A DNA stretch of 64,000 nucleotides from Sipunculus nudus (lineage: Eukaryota > Annelida > Sipuncula > Golfingiida > Sipunculidae). Location of the stretch: positions 76,547,429 through 76,611,428 of the forward strand of contig CM049312.1 in assembly GCA_026874595.1 (NCBI GenBank), in the 5' to 3' direction. The position numbers and the translations under genes are program-made. This document shows, in pieces, positions 1 through 10,600 of the stretch. Under the pieces are notes generated by a model. The model saw only the letters and a program-made list of their open reading frames with translations, made no database searches and was not told the DNA's origin. The first letter of the stretch is position 1. Every line of letters starts with the position of its first letter.

Positions 1-1233
1 TAAGACAGGTTCAACTGTATAGTGATAGTTCCATATTGAATGACTTCATGGAACCGACTGTTCTCATTCTGTATTTCACATTCAGTATTGAACGATCTGC
101 TCAAATGGTGGTCATTGACACAAGTATAGACATTTTAAATGTGAGATGACATGTTCTGTACCTCAGATTTGTCATCAGGAACATGCTTATTGGAATGACA
201 ATATTACAGGTGGTGTTTGGGTAAACCCCCACAGGAATATGATTGACAGAAGTTAAAAGGCCTATCTCATGTTGCTCTTTATCAAGGAAAACATACAACA
301 TCGGAATACAAACCCATTACTTCACAAAGCAAGATTTCTCATTGCTTCTTATAGTAATATAGGTTATCTCTCAGACGGCAGCAGGAGAAAACCATGACAA
401 TAGGTGCTCGAGAAACCTGACGCCTGCGAAACAGGATGCGGCAGGCTGCTCTCATTTTGTAACGAATCTGTTACCAGACCAGAAATTAAGGATAACCTAC
501 AAGTTACTGGAAGTAAAAAAAGCTCTGTCAGTATTTGTAACATCATGGAAGACTGAAGAAATTCAGAAAGAAAATACAGTCTTTACCAAACAAACATCAA
601 GGCCAACACACAATACTTGTTTACTGTAATATTGACTTTCAGGAAGTTCTTTTTCAAATGCAACTCTGAACATTGATGGTCACTTCTTTGAGAATGGTTT
701 TCTCAGGAAATTGGGAAGTTTCAATAAAAACAGGACAGTGTGGGGGCAGTACTGTCAGAATACATGTACATTTGCTACGGAGTCAAATGGGATTTTGTAT
801 TAATTCGTAAAACAAATATAAAAAGATTTCTCACCCGGAGATCTGCATAGGTTACCAAAGCAAAGAAAGTGGTGGCGTGACACTTTACAGTTGCTCGCTG
901 CAAAGCAGACAGCCACAAGGGTTTCTGGAAATGTTGATGTCAGCCACAAAAGGCAGATGAAAAACTCACTGAGACATGTATGAAGCCAGGTCTTTATACT
1001 TCAAAACATGACTTTTCATGTCCAATTCTACCTCGTCTTCTCGCTGCTCAGTAGGCTTTCTTTACTTTTACTTTTTATATACATTACATTATACATATAC
1101 ATTAGTTAACTTACAGCTAATTTAATAAATCCATACAGTATACCATTACAGATATGTCTGTGTGCTTATAAATAATAAACATAAAATAAATATGTTTATA
1201 AATGTTTTATCATTAGTCTATCCTGTAATTTTT
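1..1233. repeat. Direct repeat, copy 1 (left-truncated by the window)
   Basis: This stretch is repeated from 2551 to about 3770 with scattered substitutions and small indels; the offset is about 2,550 bp. It opens inside the right end of a small TIR MITE, the same MITE that is complete just before copy 2. Copy 1 breaks off at a T-run at 1229-1233, where a family S Helitron-like element begins. Short reading frames in it are broken differently in the two copies, so I see no conserved coding. The divergence indicates an old duplication. Confidence 0.85.
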
Positions 1234-2110
1234 AGCTCAGCTGACTATAAGTCATCTGCGCTATAGTCGTGGTCCATTGTCCATGGTCTGTCTAGCCGTC
1301 CATCTGTCCATAGATGTGGCACTTTTTTAAACTGTAAGATCTAGGAATCCAAAATTCAGCATAATGTTAGATGTCCCCAAGATCTCCTACCAAGACGAAA
1401 ACTGGGTCTTTGCAACTTTGTTCCTTTGAGAAATTAAGGAAAAACCTTATTTTTTTATTTAAAACCTATTTTAACACTTCAGGACTGCCTAATATCAAAA
1501 CCACCAATGTGTTTTTCCTTATATTTACCATAAATATGCCTTTATATAGTTCCTATGTGCATGCTAGAAATTAAGTCTGTTAAGTATAACTTCTTTAAGT
1601 AACATGGGCCTGAACATAATGGACTTTGTAAAAAATCAGGAAAAATATTTACTCCCTAAACATGAAAAATTTTGAAACTAGAGTCTATTTTCCCAAGTAT
1701 GTAACTATGTTAAATTAAGATTCAATTGTTTACCCAAAATTAGATCTGAATTTTGTAAATTTTTAATTTATTTGCATAAAAATAAAATCAGTACCTTAAA
1801 TTTTGCCCAACTTTGACCATTTGCACGTTTTTCCGGTGAGTACAATTAATTTAATTTTCACAGCATGAAAAAATTAGTATTTAGTTAGTTTAAATCTGAA
1901 ATTTGAAAATAAAAGCTTGAAACTTAGGCTGGTTATTGATTTTTTTCTTGAGGCTCTATTGTAGTCATTTGCTTTGATTACAGATTACAGATGCTTGGTC
2001 CCACTCCAGGTCACTGCAAGTCAGCTATGCCAGGGTTTCTGATTTGTTACAGTCACTTGTGACAGGTGTACAGTTATTCTCATATCACCACCCCAATCTC
2101 CTTGAATGAA
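1234..2110 (+). mobile_element. Family S Helitron-like element, 3'-truncated copy (S1)
   Basis: It starts with AGCTCAGCTGAC, then a hairpin partner (GTCATCTG), then the family tract with 'tccatctgtcc' and 'agatgtcccc'. Its interior matches the copy at 21359-22982, including the tail block 'tcactccagg' to 'ttctcatatcacc'. Similarity fades near 2110 and the 3' end motif (GACCCATGGGTCCCTTG) is absent, so this copy is truncated. It has no transposase or helicase coding; it is a non-autonomous element. The right boundary is approximate. Confidence 0.65.
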
Positions 2111-2405
2111 CTTCTCCTTGAATAAAAATGATTTTAATTGAAATTACATTTAATTGATATGTAATATGTAATACAGATATCTTATTGAAATAAAGTTATT
2201 AAATTGAAAAAAAATTGTTTTCCTTTGAATAACTCTGAAAACCATTTGAGAATTTGATTTGATAATATAGGGGAATATTAAGATGTACTGATAAAAGACT
2301 GTACAAAATGATGTGACAGTGATAGGTCTGTGAGGGCTTCATGGAATGAACTTTATATGTTGAAAATTTCATAATGACATCATGGAACATTGAATAAAGT
2401 CTATA

Positions 2406-2567
2406 CAGTTAAACCTGTGTTATGAGACCACCCATGGAACTGGCCAGAAGTGGTCTTGATTCACGGGTGTTCTTCTTTGACAGGTCAGTTGTAACCAATA
2501 TGAATGCCTTTAGTTCACCTAACAGTGATCTTAATAAACAGGTGGTCTTATAAGACAGGTTCAACTG
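2406..2567. mobile_element. 162-bp TIR MITE (CAGTTAAACCTG ends)
   Basis: The left end CAGTTAAACCTG is repeated inverted at the right end (GGTTCAACTG), with longer imperfect pairing between 'gagaccacc' and 'ggtggtctta'. TATA flanks both sides, suggesting a TA or TATA target duplication. A related copy lies in inverse orientation at about 40343-40518, and the right end of another copy opens the window at 1-22. It is non-coding. The superfamily is not certain. Confidence 0.7.
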
Positions 2568-3770
2568 TATAGTGATAGTTCCATATTAAATGACTTCATG
2601 GAACCGACTATTCTCATTCTGTATATCACATTCAGTATTGAACGATCTGCTCAAATGGTGGTCATTGACACAAGTATAGACATTTTAAATGTGAGATGAC
2701 ATGTTCCGTACCTCAGATTGGTAATTATCAGGAACATGCTTATAGGAATGACAATATTACAGGTGGTGTTTTGGTAAACCCCCACAGGAAAATGATTGAC
2801 AGAAGTTAAAATGCCTATCTAATATTATTCTTTAACGAGGAAAACATAGAACATCAGAATACAAACCCATTACTTCACAAAGCAAGATTTCTCATGGCTT
2901 CTTATAGTAATTGAGGTTATCTGTCAGACGGCAGCAGTAGAACACCGTGATAATAGGTGCTCGGGAAACCTGACACCTGCGAAACAGGATGCGGCAGGCT
3001 GCTCTCATTTTGTAACGAATCTTACCAGACCAGAAAGGATAACCTACAAGTTACTGGAAGTAAAAAAAAAAAACTCTGTCAGTATTCCGTAACATCATGG
3101 AAGACTGAAGAAATTCAGAAAGAAAATACAGTCTTTACCAAACAAACATCAAGACCAACACACAATACTTGTTTACTGTAATATTGACTTTCAGGAAGTT
3201 CTGTTTCAAATGCAACTCTGAACATTGATGGCCACTTCTTTGAGAATGGTTTTCTCAGGATATTGGGAAGTTTCAATAAAAACAGGACAGTGTGGGGGCA
3301 GTAATGTCAGAATACATGTACTTTTCACCATGGAGTCAAATGCAATTTTTATTGCTTTGTAAAACAAATATCAAAAAGTCTTCTCACCCGGAGATCGGCA
3401 TAGGTTACCCAAGCAAAGAAAGTGGTGGCGTGACACTTAACAGTTGCTCGCTGCAAAGCAGACAGCCACAAGGGTTTCTGGAAATGTTGATGTCAGCCAC
3501 AAAAGGCAGATGAAAAACTCACTGAGACATGTATCAAGCCAGATCTTTATTCTTCACAATATGACTTGTCATGTTCAATTCTACCTCGTCTTCTCACGAC
3601 TAAGTAAGCTTTCTTTATTTTCACTTTTATTCATATTTTAGTTATCTTACAGCTGATTTAATAATGACACACAGTATACCATTACAGATATGTTTGTGTG
3701 CTTATAAATTATAAATATGAAATAAATATGTTTATAAATGTTTTATCATTTGTCTATCCTGTAATTTTTT
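2551..3770. repeat. Direct repeat, copy 2
   Basis: Second copy of the sequence at 1-1233, beginning in the right end of the 162-bp MITE. Where copy 1 stops at a T-run and passes into a Helitron-like element, this copy continues through an uninterrupted run of six T (about 3761-3766) into unique sequence. It therefore looks like the uninterrupted version of that site. I see no coding. Confidence 0.8.
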
Positions 3771-4600
3771 CTTTGCCATGCACTTCCAATAAAAAAAAAT
3801 TATTTCCTTACCTTAGAGAGTTTATTTGAAGAATGCACCCACCTTATAGAGCTGAAAAAGTATTTTCAAATAAACCATAGAAAGTTATATTTTCCTGTCA
3901 CCAACTTTGTTTAGTGACAATCTCAAAATAAAGACCACTTTTCACTGTCCCATTGCAGGACATAATTTTGAGGTTCACTATATTTCTTAAAGAGTATATA
4001 CTTGTATTTTTCAAGTGACATTAAGTATGATTAACAAAACATACATATTCTTAAATGTCTTGAACTAAACATAATGCAGTGATTATATCATGACTATTTC
4101 ATCATTAAATATATTACTGATATACATTAAAGATATAATTATATGAGTTATTATTGCACCTAGGGGGTGCATGTGATGAGAAAAAGCGGGCAATTTTTTA
4201 ATATATGCCCCAGAAAAAGTTCACCAGGGCAACTAATTAGACATTGTATCCTGCGACTGAACAGGTAGTCTGAGTGGAGAAGAGTTTTCCTACCTGTGTA
4301 GAATAACAAGATCACTCAGCTTCCGCAGCAGACAATCTTGTTATCTGCAGGTATTTTGTGGATGCTAAGTTCTTCTACCTTGAAATTAGGGAACCTCTGG
4401 ACAAAATTAGGTTCAAGAATATCCTTTACATATTCATAGAATTCCATTTAAAAGTGATGACTGAATAAATTTAATTAACTTATTAATTTGCATATGGTAA
4501 TCCACTCATTAATGACAAGGTTCACTCAAGCAAAACAACTCTTCAAATCCTTAAGTCTAAATGTATATATTTTCCTGAAAAAAAATCCTAACATATATGA

Positions 4601-5092
4601 TTAAAGTGGGCCTACTCTAACTGATGCCTATCAACTAAAAATAATACCTTGAACCTTTAATAACAATAGGCCAGAAAACACTGATCCCACATGCTCAAAC
4701 ACTGTTTGTTTTGTTAATATTCATGTGACACATGTTTATATCAAGTGGGGGGGGGGGGGTCCACCAAAATAATCTAAACACATTCAACATGGACATCTGA
4801 GGACAAGTCAAATGAACCAGAGTTTTGCATTTTTACAACTAGGCCCCTTTAACTTCTGCAAAGATGCAACAACAATAATAGCTACTGGGTTACATATGGT
4901 TATTACATTTGTCTACATTTCTTGTGTTTACCAGCAGCTTGTATACAAACAAAACAAGCTCATAAATCCATCACAGAAGTGTTACAAGAACCTGTCATAA
5001 GATATATATTACCTAGATATTAAAAATTTATGAGCTAAGTAAGTCAGAAATCATGAATTCTATAGAAAAGGTAGGTGATTAGCTAATCTTAA
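4601..5092. mobile_element. TTAA-flanked piggyBac-like MITE (family M, copy 1)
   Basis: The element is bounded by TTAA at 4601-4604 and 5089-5092, followed inward by AAGTGGGCC on the left and its imperfect inverse, with 'ggtgatta', on the right. Its interior shares the 'ccaaaataatc' and 'ccagagttttgca' blocks with the copy at 20538-20991. TTAA duplication plus AGGG/CCCT-like ends is typical of piggyBac-derived MITEs. It carries no transposase. A G-run lies at about 4747-4759. Confidence 0.6.
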
Positions 5093-5481
5093 ACTTGAAA
5101 CAAAGAACTCTAGGCTTATGTGTGGAAAAAATCTGAAAAAAAAGTCTCAATAAATAGAAAGAACTTTGGGGAGGATCAAACAGCATGCCAGCTGGCCATG
5201 GGGAAAATACTTTAAAATCCATATTTATTATTGAAAATCCATAACAAAACTTTGAAAAGAAATCCAAAATGTGCGAGAAACTTGAATGAGTGAACCAGTA
5301 ATTGCAAGAACAGCATCATCCCACGTAGAGTCTTGTACCATTGCAAGATCTGATAAAACATTTAAAGTGCCAAATCATTGCTTCAACACTGTATTGTTTG
5401 AATTTACCTTATATTTTATTTTTTTAATTAGAATCCAACTGTTTAGTTGCCAGTATTCCAGCAAATAGCAACTTTGCCTCA

Positions 5482-5800
5482 TACTGTGGCTCAGGGATAG
5501 AGCACAGGACTCATTAAGCTGGAAGATCGTGGCCTTAATTGAAAGGCCGTGCCCCATTGCCATGTTTCACTCACAAACAAGTGTGCCTTTCAGGGTTCTG
5601 TAGGGTTATGACCCAGTAATAGGAACCACATATGCAGTAGTCACAGGGCCTGGTTAACACCTGGCTATAAAATGATAGGAAGTATGTGACACTGCTCTGT
5701 CATGTAGTCTGAAACAGGAATGGAATTCTTCAGATGTAGATACTCTTGGTTAAACTAGCAATAAAAGAAATGGAGGCAGTCCCTCCCAAAAATATATATA
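5482..5800 (+). mobile_element. tRNA-derived SINE
   Basis: It begins with a Pol III A-box-like sequence (tgtggctcagggatagagca), followed by the conserved blocks 'cctggttaacacctgg', 'tataaaatga' and 'aggcagt'. The same blocks in the same order occur at 27194-27448. A short TA tract ends the copy. The B box is degenerate, so I cannot name the tRNA ancestor. A fragment of this SINE also heads the tandem array at 26090. Confidence 0.6.
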
Positions 5801-6531
5801 TATATATAAAAATACTGTACCTCATACTTGTAGATAATCGTAATGTAGTATTCTCACAGCAGTTTTCCCCAGACAGATCATTCTACATTTGTTTCATACA
5901 TGCATGTACCTGTGATTCATACCTGAACCTGTGGCAATTAACAAAGTTCCGGATTTCTAATCCAGTTGCCTTGTTTGTGAGGCTTTGTGTGTAATATTAC
6001 ATGGCATCATGATGGAACAGAAAAGTGTTCATGCAGGCAACCAGTCAGTCATGACATATATTTAAAAGGTTTGCTAATTAGCACTTAGTCACAGGGAGAT
6101 TAAGACTTGTTGCGTGACTTGATTGACCTAGCATGAATAAGGATTTGACCTAGTGGCAGTGAGTACAAATCTCCAGGAAGAAGGCATGTGCCACTCAAAT
6201 AAACATACAGTACGTGGGTGGGTCAGTAAAATAGTATATGTATATAAACCAGTATATGTGTATCGCTGGTATGTTATTGGATGTACAACTGCACATATAA
6301 CTAAGAGCTACCCAACAAGAAAGAAGATCACAAGTCTACCTTATGTTCATGGATATACAAGTGTGTGTATACAGCTAGAAAGGAATAAAAAGGAGAAGAC
6401 CACCAGTCTACAACTAAGATAACATCAGAAAGTGAAATTAAGGCTACAAGTTTACCTGTATGCTAGTGCATAGACAAATGTGTACATTCAACTAGAAAGT
6501 CATCAGAAAAGAGAAGACTTAAAGTCTAATT

Positions 6532-6966
6532 GTGCATTTAGGAAATATGACAAATCACCGTGACGGTATGGAGAATCCAACAGGAAGAATTAAACGTGGC
6601 CTGACCCCGCGTTGTCTAACCCCACGTAACCCAGCCCCACATGGTCTAACCCCACGCTCAACTGATGCAAGCACAAAACAGGGATGTGCTACTAAAAACC
6701 ACTTCTTAACTGCAGACCCTACTAAAATGCAAGACATGTCAGGCTCGCAGCTTACAGTCAGATGTTCACCTGCCAAGTTAAATATGAGAAGTACTAGTGC
6801 CAGGAACACCCCACCAACGAGAAAAAGGGCAGTCCATCTGGACCCAGGATCAAACAACGCTGACAATAGCTACAGTCGTAGGTCTAACTCATACCAACGT
6901 GTAAGCTCACTCTGTTCTCCTACACTACACTCAGGGTATCAAATAATTCTACAGGACTGGTTCTGA
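6532..6966 (+). other. 144-codon open frame with repeated 'LTPR', unassigned
   Basis: The frame is open from an ATG to a stop and is rich in Thr, Pro, Arg and Ser. Near residues 23-42 it contains several LTPR/LTPRN-like units, encoded by a short repeated base motif (tctaaccccacg). The opposite strand is also open over 6555-6866, which argues for a composition effect. It lies upstream of the first recognised NUDT9 exon, but no splice donor joins it convincingly in frame. I do not recognise a family and do not call it a gene. Confidence 0.2.
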
Positions 6967-7407
6967 ATTATGAATGAGTGCTTCTTACACATCATGAATT
7001 TTTTTTTCATTTCAGTGGATTGTGTCCATCTTTTTTTAATCAAACTTTCGAACACAATGGCTACAGAAATAAATTTTAACATCAGATTGAATTGCATAAT
7101 TATTGTACTGATGATGTGTGTACTGTGCCATGGTCATACTAGCTGTGTTGTTTTATTGGTTTAAATACTTTGAGAGTAATGTTTTGTTGTTGACTAATTT
7201 TTGACAGCCAAATTTGGTTGTTTTATATTTTAATTTGTAAATTCTGTTGTTTCATACTGCTTTCTGGGCTGTATCTTTTGTCAGTGTGTGTATGTGTGTG
7301 TATATATATATAATTATACATATACAAGTGTATGCAAAATATTTTAAGATAATGATATATTTATAGATATAGATTTCTGTCAATTTTTTGTTTTCTGTGT
7401 TTTTCAG

Positions 7408-7691
7408 GCTCAGGTACTGATGGGTAATAAGAATTCAAGTAGTAACGCTTCCACACCTGCCCCAAAGGGCCACAAAACTTCACACAGTCCCGCCCCCTGT
7501 CAACGCGTCACCATGCGACATTACAAGTGTCTGAATGGGGTATACCCCCGCACAAAGGACATTCAGCGAGTTTCGTTAACGGAGGACCAAGTGCCGTGGA
7601 GTCATCCCCTCCCCAACTACAATCCTCAGTCCTACACGGCACCTAACATCCTCGCAGAGCCGAGACCTGTCTGGGCTGATGTGGATATCAA
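7408..7691 (+). CDS. NUDT9: NUDT9 exon a (N-terminal region)
   Basis: The acceptor is 'tgtttttcag' ending at 7407 and the donor is AA/GTGAGT after 7691, leaving two bases of a Lys codon. ATG 7420 starts MGNKNSSS, which aligns roughly with the internal start Met of the short human isoform. The four codons before the ATG are open, so translation could begin in an unseen upstream exon. The context at -3 is C, a weak initiator. The exon encodes the Ser/Pro-rich leader and the VPW...YTAP segment. Confidence 0.85.
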
Positions 7692-10600
7692 GTGAGTAGA
7701 TTCAAACATGACAGGCAGGTGGAACTGTCTGTTCAGTAAAGATTATGAAATTATCAGTCAGTAATGGATAGCTGATCTCATTCATATTTACATGATATAT
7801 ATTTCATGTTTGTTTTTATATTTTGCATGTAAGTCTTTTTTTGTGGAAAAAATAAATAAGGTAAAGAGGGGGGGGGGTTTAGTCTGCTATCACTGACGAT
7901 GTCAGTCTCATCTTACTTTACACTTTGCCTTCCTGGTCTTTCGAGCCTGTTCATTCTTGTAGCTTTTCTGGGCTCCCCGGGGAGCATACAACCCAAGCAG
8001 ACATTTCAGGTGCTAGAAAGTTATTCGTTCTACATTTGCCTGCCTCCCATGACCAGGACCCTTTCACTCCTGGGTCCAGAGAAGGCACCCTTGTGGTAAA
8101 AACTTTGGCTAGGAGTCTTAGCGCAGACGGCGGTCAGATCAGGATGCACACCTACAATTTTGTGGTCACAAGTCCAGCGCACAAAACATTACCCCACCAC
8201 TCTCCACAAATAAACATTAAGTCAGACTTTATTATACAATCAACCCTAACAAGTTCACAATCCTCCATTCACTGTGGTCACAAGCTTCAGATTTCTGTGG
8301 TTCTTACCAAGACTAACATGCATGGATCAATACTTGGATGTATCTAAAGGGGTGAACCACCAAGGCTGACACGCCTCTCCACACACCATGCCACACACAT
8401 GATGTCAGATGTGTCGCTACATCCACTTGTGTCTTGGCAGTGGACCAGGTCACAAGACACGTCCTGGAGCAAATAACATGAGGAGAGTGCAGGCTTTGCA
8501 TTGTGCAACACAACGGGTCAAGATTGATTTGTCATGTGATGGAAGGATATGTCGAGTTGCATCGGCTTGTACATGACACAACTTGACACAGATAGTGCAT
8601 TGGAGTTGGCCGCACGGCACACTCCACACAAGGGTTGGGGCGAGTACAAATACTCAGTACTTGTACTCAGACCGAAATACATTTTACCCTGTACTTGTAC
8701 TCATACTTTGTACATAGCTTCAAAATTTTCAAAGTACCTGTACTTGTACTCAAGTACTGGCCCAAATTACTGAAGTACTCATTAGTACATTTCATGTACT
8801 TCTTAAGATTGTTACACTTTTTACATGAAGTAAAGCATCTATAAATGCAGTTTTAATGTACAAATTCAAATGCACTAACAAATGTATTTTTAGTCAACTT
8901 TCCTATTGATATAGTATTATTGAGATGTAACAGCTTAATATGCATTTTTGTCCATGATTTTGCTTCAAAAGCAAGCCCTTGAACTGTATTTTCGGGGGAA
9001 ACGGCATCATTAGGGTTTGTCCATGTTCAAAATACTTTTATTTTTCAAAATCATATATATTTTTATAAAATGCATGGATTTAAATTCTTGCATGTGGGTG
9101 GAATCATGGTCTTACTGACTTCAGGATTAATCAGAAATGCCCAGTAGTAGCAGGACAAATCAGAGACAAAAGCTGGCGAATTCAAGGAGAAAATAACATT
9201 AAAAAAGAAAGAGCAATAAATAAACATATTTATTCTTTTATTTCATGGAACAAAAATGTCAAGGAAAATGTCACTGGATCAAACATTCCTGACAGGTTGC
9301 ATATAGGGTCGGAATATTTAGACAGGATGGTTATGACACACTGTCCAAAACTCTCCAGGATTCTCCGGCTTTTATGTAGTTAAAGGAAACATGGTGGAAA
9401 GTTCTGACAAGCATCATTTGATGATGGGAGCAGGAAATCCAGGGCCTCCAGCTCACACACCTGCAGTGCCTTCATGCATCATACATGACTTAATGAGTGA
9501 TCTTATGTGACTGACACAATGGGTATAAATGATATTAATAGTTAACCCCTGCTCTAAATTAAAGACCGTAAAGGTGGCTGTTATTATTTTTTATGGCTCA
9601 TTATATATTAATAATGATATCTTGATATTACAGTATAATCGGGATAAAATTTGAAAAAAAATAACATGACATCAAAAACTCATATAGTCCCAACACTATA
9701 ATGTCTTGAGATGAGAACATTCTAGGAGCTAGGCTAACAGTTTTATTAGCCCTCAGCCCTTAGGCTGATGGGCTATTGTCGTCACCCAAGCTGTCCGTCC
9801 GTCTGTCCGTCCGGCGTCCGTTAACTTTTACCTTGTGAGCGGGATATCTGGAAAAGGATTCACCGTCAGAATTTTATTTCCTCGGTAAAGATGTATATCG
9901 AGGTCAAGTTCAATGATGGGTGGCCTTGACCTATTTTTCTACGTTTTAGAGCTGATTATAGAAAAACACTTAGATGCTTATTACTCAGGAACCATTGGGT
10001 GGATTTTCACAATACTTACTATGATTATTTGGACTTATAGTCTGTAACTGCTGCACAAGTTTGGTGGCGCCACCTACAATTTCTGATTTTTAATGAATTT
10101 TCTTGGATTTTTCAACTTTGGCCTTGTAAGCAGGATATCTCTAAAAGGATTCACAATAGGAATTTTATTTCTTTGGTGAAGATGTATATCGACAAAATCT
10201 CGGTCAAGTTCGAAGATGGGTGACCTTGACCTTTTTTTCAAGGTCACAGAGCTTATAATAGAATAAAACTTAGAAGCTTATTTTTCAGGAAGCATTTGGT
10301 GGATTGTTATGAATCATGGTACATACCTCTCCATTTTAAATTTATAACTGAGACATGTACAGATATACATCCATGTCAGAACAGATATTTAGTACTTGTT
10401 ACTGTTACCACCTTTAAACACTTTTCTTTTGGCTGAGGGCTTTTGTCAGCTTCTGCTGATATTCTAGTCTTTACTTGATATGAGCCCATCCTCAGAGCTG
10501 GGCTGACGAAAATTTTGGACTTTAGCAAACATTTATTTTGCTTTTGTATTGTTTGTAACTGCAGTAAATACAGTTTAAAAGAACAATAATAAAATTACAT

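Noticed and set aside
1371-1574. Recurrent 67-codon frame (MSPRSPTKTK..., [10 protein letters not shown]...)
   Set aside because: It recurs at 28315 and 30778 as part of the family S repeat and is not maintained in S2 or S3.
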